NCBI GenBank assembly: GCA_026545765.1
Contig: CM048840.1
Location: forward strand, 54,560,580 to 54,624,579
Source: Plantago major
Taxonomy: Eukaryota; Streptophyta; Magnoliopsida; Lamiales; Plantaginaceae
Length of the DNA stretch: 64,000 nucleotides
Direction: 5' to 3'
The notes beneath the pieces are model-generated. The model ran no database searches, had not been told where the DNA came from, and worked only from the letters and a program-made list of their open reading frames with translations. Made by a program: the position numbers and the translations under genes. This document shows positions 1-10,959 of the stretch, in pieces (position 1 is the first letter of the stretch; each line of letters starts with the position of its first letter).

Positions 1-512
1 GTGTTTGCATCGGATTTGTCTGAAATCTAGCACACACTCCAACGGCGTATTGAATATCAGGTCTACTTGCAGTGAGGTAAAGTAGTGAACCTATCAATTT
101 CCTATACTTATGTTCTTCAACACTCTTGTCTAATTCAGTATAGGTCATTTTGGTTCCAATACTCATAGGTATCTTAGCATTCTTTTCAGAAGGCTTAAGA
201 TTGAATTTTGTGAGCATATCTTTTGCATACTTTGTTTGACTAATGAATATTCCATCATTGAGTTGCTTGACTTGCAATCCTAGAAAATAATTCATTTCTC
301 CCATCATGCTCATCTCAAACTTACTTTTCATGAGATTTGCAAAATCATTACAAAGTTGTTTGTCCTTAGATCCAAATATGATGTCATCAACATATACTTG
401 AACTAAGAGTAGTTTCCCATCATGGTTTAAGGTAAATAAAGTTTTATCAACTTCACCTTTCTTGAAACCACTTTCCATAAGGTATTTGGCCAAAGTGTCA
501 TACCATGCTCTT
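1..512 (-). pseudogene. Sirevirus-like copia element E1: reverse transcriptase / RNase H fragment
   Basis: The minus strand encodes the central part of a Ty1/copia reverse transcriptase, including the YVDDIIFGS active-site box and the following conserved region up to a SRPDIQYAV-like block. It is almost base-for-base the same as 62788-63299 in the right-hand element, which shows the family. The reading frame runs off the left edge. At about 511-513 the RT homology stops abruptly inside the segment encoding a WYDTLAKY-like motif and joins protease/gag-pre sequence directly. The start of RT, all of integrase and most of GAG-pre are therefore missing. The fragment cannot make a working polymerase. 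Lineage (SIRE/Maximus) is inferred from motif style and from the downstream ORF in the sister copies. Confidence 0.9.
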
Positions 513-930
513 CTGTGTGACCAGATTGACTCACCATGAGACATTCTTCAGTTGTGGCAGATGCCCAATCGGCAACATAAAGACTGCCTTTCCGCCGAGC
601 AACCAAGACTGTCTGCTTTGACTCATTGTCAATTAGTTTGCAGTATTTTGCTTTGAATTTTATAGTAAAACCTTTGTCTGCAAACTGGCTCATGCTAAAT
701 AGATTATATTTCAAATCCTTAACATGTAATATGCCAGTGATTGTTAATGTTCCCAATTTGATGTTGCCAAATCCCAGAGAGGGATTTAATTCTCCTCCAG
801 CAAATCTGATATCTGGTCCTGTGTTGCAAGCTTTGTAATCGACCAGATTTGCTTTGTCTCCTGTCATGTGCTTTCCGCATCCACTATCAAACAACCATTG
901 TGCTTTAGTCCAGGAAGCATTCTGCACATA
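513..930 (-). pseudogene. Element E1: copia protease domain and start of GAG-pre
   Basis: The minus strand encodes an aspartic protease of copia type, with the catalytic D-S-G in the motif WLFDSGCGKHMTG near 855-895, followed by the hydrophobic core ending in LKYNLFSMSQF. The usual GAG-pre-integrase segment begins and is then cut off at about 513, where the reading runs on into RT sequence. The Met used by the open frame lies inside the polyprotein and is not a real start. Between this segment and the coiled-coil gag part (from 1152) lie about 220 decayed bases. Confidence 0.85.
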
Positions 931-1151
931 ACAGGAACAGAGATTAGGTTCTCAATTTACATTGGAACCATCAGACTAAACAATCTTCCAAAGAGGAATC
1001 CATTTTGAATGAATTTCCTTGGAACATTCTTTTGTCTGATAGGAACATAAGGAGGAATTCTGATTGAATGATTATCATTATTAAGAATTATTTTCTTCCT
1101 TGGTGTGTTCCTAGGTGCTCCATTTGGTGCTTTCAGATACCTGTCAGGTTT

Positions 1152-2108
1152 CTAAGTTTGCTTTTCAGCAAACTTAGCTTTCCTTGCCAGATTTCTTCTA
1201 GCCCTGGCATTCAGATTTTCAGTGGCTTGATTCAACTTCCACTTCTGATAATTGCTTTGAGCAATTCTAGCCTTTAGCCATCGTTCTTGCTCTTGTTTGT
1301 ATTCATGAGCAAGTTGTTTCCCGATGCCTTTATAGCCAATACCGTTTCGAGCACTTGAAGCTATCTGAGATCTTTTCTCAGCAGCTTTGCTAGTCTCTGG
1401 TTGATCCAATTTCTTTCCAGAAAAAGTGACATGAGAGAATTTGCCAGCTCCTGCAATTCTACCATTTTGAGAGACATAGCACTGTGGGTGTTTACACTTT
1501 TCAGTGTTATGTTTCTTTTCAGAGACGTGCCCATCAGTTTTATTTTTGACTTGTTTTTCCCACAAATTTTTAGTCGCAACTGCCTTTCCTTTGTCAACAA
1601 TCTTCGTCTTCTGACCGATACTATAGATTGCATGGGAACCATCTTGCTGAGTAATTACAAATGTTCTTCTTTCCTCACTCTTATTCAGAGTGATAGAACA
1701 ATCTGTCTGTGTATTCAGCCCAAGTCCTTTCTTTTCTGAAGGATCTCTTAAGTAAGATTGTACTTCAGTAAGAGTGTCACTAGCTTTTGCATAAGATTGA
1801 AAAGATAATTCTTTCTTTTTGAGTTCCTTGTTCTCAGAAAGAAGATCTTCATATTTCTTTTGTAATTCAGCCATTGCTTCTTTATGTGACTTTTCAGTCT
1901 CATCCTTTTTCTCAGATATCTTAACTAATTGAGAATTTTCCTTTGCAAGAGAATTCTTTTCTTCTTCAAGATTTTCGGCTCTAGCTCGGATCATTAGAAA
2001 TTCTCTTTCATAGATGTCAAGATCTTTCCTGAGATTTTCTAGATCTTTTATTTCTTCTTCATCACTTTCATAAGTATAATAAGAAGTATGTGTTACCTCA
2101 TCAGCCAT
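1152..2108 (-). pseudogene. Element E1: C-terminal gag region, coiled coil
   Basis: An open frame of 318 residues on the minus strand starts with an acidic segment (YESDEEEIKDLENLRKDL) and continues as a Leu/Glu/Lys-rich coiled coil over about residues 15-110. A basic Lys/Arg-rich tail follows. In plant copia elements of the SIRE type a coiled-coil extension lies between the gag zinc knuckle and the protease, which fits the order here (knuckle at about 2370-2430, this ORF, protease at 513-930). The function is structural: nucleocapsid assembly. The Met at the start is probably internal to a longer gag frame broken by frameshifts upstream. Confidence 0.7.
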
Positions 2109-3227
2109 AGACAGATTTCTATGTTAGAGATGTCTGGACCATCAATCTCAGCAACTCCACACATTTCATTCTTCTTGAGGCCGAAGTCGATTATATCATG
2201 AGTAACTCCACATAATTCTGGTGATGGTAAGATTGAGTCATCGAATTGTCATCTTGAAATCATCTCATAGTCTAGAGCATCCATTGAGTTTGATTTTCTT
2301 TCTTTCTTCGCTTAATAAAGCTTTACGCTTCTTCAAGATTCTTCTATCTTTCTTGTCACCGTCCTTAGTTTGTTGAAGGAAGGACAATCCTTCTTGAAGT
2401 GACCAGTTTCGACAATAGAAGCGATATCGCTTCCAATTTCTACTTCCTCAAGACATGATGCTTTTACGAAATGGCTTGTTCAATGAGTTTTGCATATTTT
2501 GTCTTGGTGATAGTTTGAGCCTTGATGCTTTTTCACTTCTCTTTGGCTTTTCTTCTCTCAATTTCTCGACCGACATATTGCTCATTTGCTTTGGCAGAAG
2601 AGCATCCTCGCCTCTTCCTTGCTTTTCTTCTTTTCGAAGTTCCTTGAGCAACTAGAGCAATATTCGCAACTTTTCATTGTTTGTTCTCTTTGTGTTGTCT
2701 CATAATCAACCGTAGCAAGATGTGAGAAGAGTTCCACCGAGTGATATTTGGCATACCTTGATTAAAATAAAAGAATTTAGTATGCTCCTTGTGGTTAAGA
2801 CTTCGACAATAGTCTTAATCTTTTCTCGACCGAGAGTATCTTGCTTTCCCAGTCGCCATATCACTCATGAGAGTGGTAAATCGAAATCAAGTTCTTCCGT
2901 AGTTTCAAGGTCCTTGTTTGAAATTTTGAAATTTCAACTTGAGAACTTCGAACTTGTTTTCTTTGGTTTTCTCGATCCGCAGATTTCTTCAATCATTGCC
3001 AGTAACTTTCATTGCTTTAGCACCCACGCTTTAATCAGTATGTGCTCAGTGTAGATCCGATGATGATATTACGAGCTTGACCATCCAGACGATTTCTCTT
3101 GGCATCTTCCGATGTCCAGATTTCTCTGAGCTTTGGTTCAGAATAACTCATGGTAGATCTCCCACTTGTCGACGATTTGTGAAGATCCTTCGCTTTGATC
3201 TCTGTCTCTACCATTAGAAACCTCCAT
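2109..3227 (-). pseudogene. Element E1: N-terminal gag (UBN2-type) and CCHC zinc knuckle, frameshifted
   Basis: A likely gag start ATG lies at 3227 on the minus strand. Pieces of a copia gag can be read in shifting frames. Near 3050-3160 there is a segment with WTSEDAKRNRLDGQARN, matching the usual W...D..A...I pattern of UBN2-type gag. Near 2370-2430 a TGHFKKDCPSF segment marks the second half of a CX2CX4HX4C knuckle. The first Cys pair of the knuckle is offset by a small indel, so the knuckle is broken. At least three frameshifts or stops separate the pieces. No intact gag is encoded. Confidence 0.75.
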
Positions 3228-3460
3228 GACTTGTTTAAGTTGTTGAATGATTATTGGGCCATTTTTATTACTTGATCATTTCACTTATGGCTTCAAGGTG
3301 GAGCATCATGTTATTTTTCCATTTCTCGTAGTTCTCGGTTTGAGAACGGGTGCATCACTCGAGACATTCTCGCACACACAAATTAAATAGTCTTCAGAAT
3401 GGACAAAGTTCCTTCACCTATCTGGGGATCTAGGTTCAAGTGTAAGGCTTGTGAACCTCC

Positions 3461-3472
3461 CGCCTGATACCA
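3461..3472 (-). promoter_or_regulatory. Element E1: tRNA-Met-type primer binding site
   Basis: Two bases inside the LTR end, the minus strand reads TGGTATCAGGCG. This resembles the TGGTATCAGAGC site complementary to the 3' end of initiator tRNA-Met, the usual primer of plant copia elements. Its position fixes the neighbouring LTR as the 5' LTR and the element orientation as minus. Confidence 0.85.
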
Positions 3473-3474
3473 CT

Positions 3475-5041
3475 TGTTGGTCCAGATAACGCAAAGTAAA
3501 AGACTAGGGGGTGAATAGTCTTTTAAAACTTTGACGATAAAACTATTTCTCGATATCTGTGTAGATATCTCATACTTAGATTCAGAGCGGAAGACTTAAG
3601 ATAGATAAGTGTAAAAAGTTAAAGTGTGTGTGTCTTTAAATGTAAGTACAGAGAAGTAAATAACACAGCAAGTATAGTGGTATCTGGAGGTGGCGTAATC
3701 CTCCAACTAATCCACTTCGGTCTTCCAAAGACCTAGAATTCACTAGAATAGATAATTGAGGTCACCTTACAAAAATCCTATTCTAAGATTCCTTAAACAA
3801 ATGGTTCCCAACCAAATGTTCCCCCTGAGTTGTTCCCCGACTTTCACGTGCAAGTACTTCAGTGCTCGAAACCTTTTTGAGCTATTCCCTAGCTTCCCAA
3901 GCTAAGTACTTCCTGTGCTCAATAACCTTGGAGTTATTCCTTAGTTTCTCAAACTAAGTACTTCCTGTACTCCACGCAAATGATGGTGTTGGTTTTGGTT
4001 TGAGTTGTCAGATGAGCTTCTTTAATAACTTTTCAGTTAATCAGATAGCTCTGTGAATCAAGTATACATAATACACTTTTCAATGTATGGTATCTTGTTC
4101 TTTTTACTGACCCAAGTCTTAGATAAATGTTCAAGAGAATGAATCTCAGATACTTGATCTTTCAAGAGCTTTGGTCGCAATAGAAAGCTTGAGAGTAAGT
4201 AGTTTGCTTGAGAGATTAAGATATGTGTTCAGTAAGTTCTGTGTTTCAGCGTCTCTCCTCAAGCAGTCTAAATGTTGATATAAATAGATGAATTTGAGTG
4301 CCGTTTGAATAGTATCCGTTAGGCTTAAATCAAATTCAAACTATTGATATCTGTGTATAGTACTGTAGTAGGTTTGTCTTCTTCTTCAGAAGCTACCGTT
4401 GCTTTTGTTCAGACATCTCTGTCCGTGCATTAAATGCATTGTACTGTACTTTTTGTTCTGTAGTGCCAACGGAACTATGCTTTGTATCAGAGACAACTTT
4501 GATCAGATTTCTCTGATTCTTTGCACGTTCTTATCTTTAACTTCAGATACCACTTTTATTGAAACAACTTTGTTTGCAATATATATATTTCTTTTTCAGA
4601 AATGTGGTTAAAGCTCAAGGTATCTGAGAATAGATATCTGTGGACACTTTCCTTGTTTTCAAATAGACCTTTTATTTCTCAGATATCTCTTGTGACACAG
4701 TTTGTTTAAAACTATTCGTGTCTTCAAGATATCTGGCCAAGGTATCTGTAAAACTGTTTCAGTAATCTTGTGCAGTTTCTTCAAGTCTTCAAATTCCTTG
4801 AACTTGTTCTGCTTGGATGTCTTCTTCTTGGTCTTCTCTTCGTAAAATAAAAATTACATTTTGAGACCTAACATCCTATACAAGATTAGCTAGACTATCA
4901 TACTTAGTGGGTTTCCTCTTTTACAATGTTCAAGCAAACCAAGAGTACTAATCACCTTTCTGAGACTAAGATAAGTCATCATGTTGCTGATCAAAATCTA
5001 AACAGATATTTCTAACAAAATATCTAACAAATTTCCTAACA
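3475..5041 (-). repeat. Element E1: 5' LTR (1567 bp)
   Basis: Read on the plus strand the LTR begins TGTTGGTCCAGATAACG and ends TTTCCTAACA, so in element orientation it runs TGTTAGG...CCAACA with canonical TG/CA ends. It is homologous along its length to the LTRs at 48528-50141 and 54290-55709. A G tract (C tract in element sense) sits about 30 bp inside the 3' end and is 5 long here. The PBS follows on one side. LINE ORF2 sequence follows directly on the other side, so CCTAT (5042-5046) is the expected 5-bp target duplication. Confidence 0.9.
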
Positions 5042-6410
5042 CCTATATCATTCAATGCTGCTATAATTTCCTTCGTTGCAATAGGGGCAACTAGAGTGTC
5101 AGCAGCCAAGTTCGGGAGTTGTTTGCCAGCTCACAATACCCTGATATCGAGCCCACAGATTCGACTAGCAGAGACCCCAACAAGCTGTTCATAGAACCCC
5201 AAGACTTCCATCTCAATGTCAGCTTGTTCAGTAATTAATTGCCCATCCACTCTGCGAAGCTGTGTGATGCCCAGGTTTCGGTTTTCGCCTTCACAGTAGC
5301 GTGGAAATACGCATTGTTTCCATCACCGAGTCGAATCCAGTCTACTTTAGACTTCTGTTGCAGTACTCTCTCATCTACCTCATTCCAGTGCATCACGTCT
5401 TTTGTGAGGTCTTTCACTCTATCAATCAGATTTATATTCCATCGATCTTGGATGAGTTCTCTTTGAGCCACAAGAAGACGGGCTCTTGCTAACTCAAGTT
5501 ATTTCCGGGCTGCCATATACCGAGTTTGCAAGGTCCTAACCGTAGGTTGCAGCCGTTTGAGCTTCTCCCAGCATCTAACCATGTCGCGTCCATTTGCAGG
5601 ATCAGACCAGCTCTGTCGGATCCGTGCCAGAAAATCTGGCGCATCGACAGCAGCATTAATGAAATGGAATTGGGCCCACCTCGGTAACCTTGTCTCTTCC
5701 CACAATCGTACTGCTAAGCATCGCATGGTCAGAGATGCTGGGTTCCAATACTTCCACCTGGGCCTGACTAAAAGTTTGGAACCAATTCATATTCCCAATA
5801 GCACGATCAATTCTTGAGTAAATAGGGTCTCGCGACTGCTTATTATGCCAGGTGAAGTGGTCGCCTATACTATCAAGTTCAAAAAGTCCCACTATATCCA
5901 TCATATGCACGAGATCACAGTATTCAGAAGGATGAACAATGGTTCCGCCAATCCTATCCTGCGATGTCAAAACATTATTAAAGTCACCAATGAGAAGCCA
6001 GTTCCCCTGTACCTGTGGGCTAATTCTCTCCACATCCTGCCATAGCACACGTCTCTCTTCCAATTGATTGAGAGCATACACCGTTGTTAACCATGTGATG
6101 AGATTTTCAGTCCTGTCATATACTTCACAGTGAAGATATTGAGCGCTTCCAGCTACTAATCGCACATCAACTCGATTCGGGTCCCAGAGTAGCCAAATTC
6201 GACCATTAGGGTGGTATGCATAATTATCAAGGTAGCTCCATCTAGTACCCAATGACCCCTGCTATCCAAACTTTTCTCTTGCTTAATCCTTGTCTCTACC
6301 AGTATAGCCAGAGTACACTTTAATTCAGAGAGACAGGAGTTAATCTCACGAAGCTTGGCTATACTATTACACCCCCTCACATTCCAGGAGATAATCCTTG
6401 TCCCGGTTCC
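5042..6410 (-). pseudogene. L1-type LINE ORF2: endonuclease domain, interrupted before RT
   Basis: The minus strand encodes an apurinic-like endonuclease of plant L1 LINEs in several broken frames. It begins with ISWNVRGCNS (about 6370-6400), then ILVETRI with the catalytic Glu, then GDFNNVL, and SDHAML near the end of the domain (about 5700). A linker follows with KVDWIRLGDGNNAYFHA (about 5300), which normally leads into reverse transcriptase. The sequence stops at 5042 in a stretch matching the region just before the RT core, where the E1 LTR begins. Frameshifts near 6250, 5660 and 5490 break the frame. The RT part must lie outside the window or be lost. Confidence 0.88.
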
Positions 6411-7847
6411 GGGGGCAAGAGAGGATCATTCGCATTCCTCAATGCCTCAAAACCGTTACGACAAGGTAGATTTTGTTCCAAACCACTCTCCTGTTGTGTG
6501 ACCATAGGACTTTTCCCTTTATCCCGAGCCCTATGAGAACCCGTCACTTGCTGCCACCCAGACTGTTGTTGTCCTCGGCCCATCTGCTCAAGTTCCAGAT
6601 TCACATTCGAGCTATCGCTGTCAAGCAGACGGTGGTGCCTTTACCGCAGATTTCGGCCTCGCATGTTCTTGTGTTTGTGCTGTGTTACGTCCTCGTGTCC
6701 TCACACGGTCATTATTGACACGCCATCGCTTCATGGTGCTCGTAATGCTTTCCTAACCGTGGGGGTGTAGACATGGCCTAGTTTCTGACATTTATCACAA
6801 TAAAGAGGTTTCCGTTCATACTCCACAGGTTGTTTTAGCACCTTCTTCTTCAGGTCCTTTATTATGACATGATTCCTCAATGGCTTTGTAATATCTACTT
6901 CCACCATAATTCTAGCATACGAGACCCTCAGCTTATGAGTCGTACATTCATCTGTGTACAATGGTTTGCCTAGAGCGCTCCCAATTTTTCCAAGGCTTTT
7001 CGATCCCCATAGATGTAATGGAAGCTGGGGAAATTTAACCCAGATAGGGACAGCACGTAACATATCTTCCTTGAGGGAGAAACCTGTGACCCATTCCCGT
7101 AAGAACATTGTCATATTGTAAATTGTATATGGTCCCTTCGTCATAACTAAATCTCTGTCCTCCACTGTTTTGAATTTTAGAATAAAATATCCTTCCTCAT
7201 TGTAAAACATCTCAGGTAATCGAACAAAATTCCAGTATTTTTCCATATACTGTTTGACAGCGTTCATTGTCAAATACCCGCCCAAAACATACATGATAAG
7301 CGAAGATTGCCAGTATTCGATCTCTGAGGCTACATCATTTTCCTCAATTTCGATTTCCACCTCCCCATCAACAATAATTGGTGCCATAAAATTAATTGCT
7401 AGGCCCCTGGATTTGTCCCTGTTACCCCTTATGATATCAGTCCACAGGTTTTCCGATTGGGTAATTCCAATCCCATTCGAGTTTGTTGAAACAGCTTTAT
7501 CAACTGCCATAGTCACCGCCACAGTATGCCCAACGCCATTAGGTTCCGATGAAGAATTGGTTCCCCTCACCGCCGTAGCTGACGGTGTAGTTGCCGGAAT
7601 GTCAACCGATTGGTCCCTTGCCGTTTGTTGCTCCTCATCGTCACCATCATAACCTGATTCTGAATCTTGTTGTGATTCCATCGTCGCCAAGATACCCACC
7701 TCCGTAAATGCTGCGTGATTCCCCTCCTCGCAATTGCCGATTCTGTTGCTCACGCATACCGTGGTTTGAGACCAACGGCAATCGATCTCGTGGTGGGGAT
7801 CTCGACACCACCTTTTTGCGTGGCCGGCCTCGAGTCCGCTTGATCAT
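6411..7847 (-). pseudogene. L1-type LINE ORF1 (DUF4283-like, zinc knuckle)
   Basis: The minus strand encodes the nucleic-acid-binding ORF1 protein of plant LINEs. The start at 7847 gives MIKRTRGRPRKKVV, an AT-hook-like N-terminus. A frameshift near 7700 moves reading to the frame covering 7753-6731. That frame carries the DUF4283-type core (WPQLPLHLW-like block near 7030, seen here as FPQLPLHLWG) and a CDKCQKLGH half knuckle near 6790. The final Cys of the CX2CX4HX4C knuckle is replaced by Thr. A Gln/Gly-rich tail with GFEALRN follows in a third frame up to ORF2. The order ORF1 then ORF2 is standard for L1 elements. Confidence 0.85.
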
Positions 7848-7968
7848 CGCGATAGCTTCATTTGTTAGTAATGTATGAAGATTTGTAGGGTGGATGGAGT
7901 TTTTTGCATTTTATCAATACAAATTGAAGAAGGTTGGTTTAAACACGTCTGATTGTTTTGGAATTAGA
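7848..7968. other. LINE 5' leader or flank, no gene
   Basis: A short A/T-rich stretch between the ORF1 start of the LINE and the Stowaway-type MITE. No open frame or repeat is evident. The 5' end of the LINE cannot be fixed because no target duplication is visible. Confidence 0.4.
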
Positions 7969-7970
7969 TA

Positions 7971-8177
7971 CTACTTCCTCCGTCCCGGCCGAAGTTACCC
8001 CCTTTGACTTTTTGCGGTCAAACTTTTCCAACTTTGACTACGAATTAATCTTAAACCGCAAATGTAAAATGTTCAATTTTTTTATATAATGAAACTTTGG
8101 GGGTTCATAGTCAAAGTTGGAAAAGTTTGACCGCAAAAAGTCAAAGTGGGTAACTTCGGCCGGGACGGAGGAAGTAG
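7971..8177. mobile_element. Stowaway-type MITE
   Basis: Near-perfect inverted repeats bound this 207-bp element: CTACTTCCTCCGTCCCGGCC at the left and its complement at the right. They are flanked by TA on both sides (7969-7970 and 8178-8179). The arms pair almost along the whole length (TTTGACTTTTTGCGGTCAAA and its complement), so the element could fold into a hairpin. TA target and CTCCGTCCC-like ends are the hallmark of Stowaway (Tc1/mariner) MITEs. No coding capacity. Confidence 0.92.
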
Positions 8178-8185
8178 TAGTATTA

Positions 8186-8257
8186 GGTTCTGTTCTCTCA
8201 AACTGAAAACTCATTCAGTTCAGTTCAGCTAGTCTTCAGTTCAGTTCATTAAATTCA

Positions 8258-8306
<49 letters not shown>

Positions 8307-9240
8307 GTTGTTGTTGTTGTTGTTGTTATAATTGTTATTGTTGTTGTTGTTGTTAATATTATTATTATTATTATTATTTTATCATTTATTTACACACCCG
8401 ATCTTTTGTACGAGGAAAATAAGAAAATTTATCCAATTGAGTTATTTTCAACTTTTTTTCTTTCTTTCTTTTTAATACGACTTTTAGTAAATCAATGAAA
8501 TAAAAAGTATAGTTACAATTTGAACTACCCTTCTTTTCTACCGTAAAATGTGAGTTAAGATAATAAACTACATGAACCTGAGAGTACCATACAATCTAAT
8601 TCACATACTATGTACGTACATCTCTAACAAAAAATCTACATGTTCTTTTGTTGTAAGATATCAGAACAATAGAATCAAATATACTTGATTAATTTCTTTT
8701 CATTGGGACATGAAAGTTGAAGAAGCAGTTTGGAAAATGGAACAAGGCTGGAGGTTCTGGACAAGAAAGAGTGTTGATGTAAAGTTGTTGGCACGAGCTT
8801 GTGTATGGTTTATGGACTAGTGATTTTGGTTAAGCTTTTTATTATTTTATTTGCCGAACATTGTCCATGCTCTTGTAAACGTTTTCAAGTTGTAATAAAT
8901 TTCACCGATTCAAAAAAAAAATTTAGATAAAGACAGTTTGTACGACGATTTAAATTCGGTTTTAATCGAGTTATCATTCTCATATTGTTTTCCATGCGGT
9001 TGTTTTTAAAGTTTGTTATACAATAATAAATAAAAAAGAAAAGTGACAGAAAAAAGAGTAGGAAGAGTGTGGGAAAGATGACAAAAATAATATATTTTTT
9101 TTAATTGTGATTATATATACCATCATATAATTGTTATTATTATTACAAAATAATTTCTTCAGTTCAGTTCAGTTCGTTTCAGTTTCAGTTCAGTTCCATT
9201 CAGTTCAGTTCAGAAAATTGCAGTTGAAGAGAACAGAGCC
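8186..9240. mobile_element. Harbinger/Tourist-like non-autonomous element with CAGTT subterminal repeats
   Basis: Terminal inverted repeats GGTTCTGTTCTCTCAAACTG (left) and the complement of GGCTCTGTTCTCTTCAACTG (right) bound 1055 bp. TTA lies on each side (8183-8185 and 9241-9243), the typical 3-bp target of PIF/Harbinger. Inside each end lie runs of CAGTTCAGTT. The interior holds (TTA)n and (TTG)n tracts and no transposase. A 3'-end-like fragment with an A tract (about 8700-8930) may be a later retroposon insertion. Superfamily is inferred from TSD length and TIR style. Confidence 0.7.
8256..8378. repeat. (TTA)n / (TTG)n compound microsatellite
   Basis: About 18 TTA/ATT triplets are followed by two runs of TTG triplets and a further run of ATT triplets, within the Harbinger-like element. 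Length is likely variable between individuals. Confidence 0.95.
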
Positions 9241-9243
9241 TTA

Positions 9244-10232
9244 AACTATACTATAAGTTATGTGCTCATAATATTACTACTAATAGTTATCATTACCAAT
9301 TGTTGGTGAAAAATAGATATGTGGGTTTAAACATACATTATTACTTCATTATTTTAAAAAATACATTACTAGGTTAACCCGAGTCAACTGGGGTTGACCC
9401 GGTTGAGCCTCCCTCAGTAGGTAGGCCGGGTCGATTGCCGAGTCCGAATTTCTAAACATAGCTAAGTACGCGTGTAGGTTTGGTGGGAGGTAATAAAAAA
9501 TTCGAGCTAACTTCGAACTATTTGATGGGGTTGTATAACAGGTATTGAATGAACTAAATATTTGAGAACTCTGAGCTCTATTTTCTATCTATGGATTATG
9601 CTTCAGATTATGATCTTGTTGGTACTTATTGTACTTGGATGGTGTGTGGGTACTATTTGCATTTTCATTTTGCAGGTTTCTTTAGCAGTTTTAATTTTTT
9701 AGCATGCATTTACATCGTGCATTTGTCATTATTGACCACCTTTTTTTTTTTGAAACTAGAAATATATTAATACTGCAATATTAGTCTGATACACTTGCGT
9801 CCAAAATACGAGAAATTCTACTAGATCTTAGGACATTAACATCTTGTTCCAAAACAGAAGAAAGCCACGTAGGGCAGATAACCTAATTAAACTTGTAACA
9901 AACTAGAATTATTGACCACCTTTTGAGTCATTGTGCTTGTTTCTTTTTTTATCTGCCCATATTCAAGAACATTTTGTATTTCTAATTTTATTTTGTTTCT
10001 GGTTGTCCTGTCATATTAAATAAACTTTCTTTTACTTTTTTTAGTCGAGTCGTTGATTGGTTGTTGAGATGATTATTGTTTGAGACAAATTCTTTACACG
10101 TTAGGTATTTGGGCAACCACAAGTCCACAACTTAATAGTTTTTTTGTTGTCAACAATTCACTAATCCATCTCATTTGTGAGTCGAGCTCTGTAGATTGGT
10201 AGTTCCTTTGCATGTAATTACAGTAAAGTCAT
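9244..10232. other. AT-rich intergenic sequence with one small retroposon
   Basis: No supportable gene. Apart from the 163-bp retroposon at 9745-9907 this stretch holds only AT-rich sequence without long repeats or open frames. Confidence 0.6.
9745..9907 (-). mobile_element. Short poly(A) retroposon (SINE or truncated LINE 3' end) with 17-bp target duplication
   Basis: The 17-mer ATTATTGACCACCTTTT occurs exactly at 9728-9744 and again at 9908-9924. Between the copies lie 163 bp that begin with a T tract on the plus strand, so the inserted RNA copy ends in poly(A) on the minus strand. A long, A/T-flanked direct repeat plus poly(A) is the signature of target-primed reverse transcription by LINE machinery. 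The body has no frame and I do not recognise the family. Confidence 0.8.
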
Positions 10233-10399
10233 ACTACCTCCGTTTTTTGTAAAACTTTCCATTTTGACTTTGACCGGTCAACTGTCTTCGACTTTGACCA
10301 TAAATTACTATTAAACGATAATAGTAAATAATTTATAAAATCATATAATGAAAATTTAGTAATTAAATTTTCATTATATGATTTTATTAAATTATTTAC

Positions 10400-10941
10400 T
10401 GTTAGAAAGTAAAAAATGCAGATAAAGGGAAGGAATACTCGGATATATTGCACTGAATCAAGATGTTACAAAGAAGGCCTATTTATTGCCGGAATTTACA
10501 AACAAAACGTAAAAACTTGTTGGACAAAAATAATGCTTAAATCACTAAAATTGTACAAAATTGGTACACAGCAAGCTTGCATGCTGTATTAGCTTTGATT
10601 TTCCGTCGTTGATTAAGAGATGAATGGCCAGGATCGAAAAGTCCCAATTGTACTCGCCTGAAACCTAGTTTCAAAGATATGTCGGTTTCTTCAAGGTTGA
10701 AGACGAACTAGGAGTTGGTTGAAGAAACGCAAGATCGTGTGGCGACTTTCTCTTTCTCTCAACATAAATAACTTTACGTTTTTCACTTTGATCCCTCCGT
10801 GACTTTGCTTTATTCGATTCAGTCTTGTATTCCTTCGCGCCTTCCAAGTTAGTCCCTGATCTTTCGAATTCTTTGCAATTAACTCCTGTTAAATTGCACA
10901 TTGAGTCCCTGTATTTTTCCTTTCTCTCTAAATTTCCAATA
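10400..10941 (-). repeat. Copia element C2: 3' LTR (542 bp)
   Basis: Direct repeat of 15488-16032 with about ten substitutions and two small indels. In element orientation it starts TATTGG and ends CTAACA, so the terminal dinucleotides are TA and CA rather than TG and CA. The boundary is set by the target duplication TTTAC at 10395-10399 and 16033-16037. The purine-rich tract adjoins it at 10942-10956. Confidence 0.9.
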
Positions 10942-10956
10942 TTCCCCCTCAAGAGG
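10942..10956 (-). promoter_or_regulatory. Copia element C2: polypurine tract
   Basis: The minus strand reads TCCTCTTGAGGGGGAA immediately before the 3' LTR. A GGGGGA-type purine run at this point is the plus-strand DNA priming site of LTR retrotransposons. Confidence 0.8.
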
Positions 10957-10959
10957 AAC

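Noticed and set aside
2722-3054. Plus-strand open frame of 110 codons
   Set aside because: It is the antisense shadow of the decayed gag of element E1.
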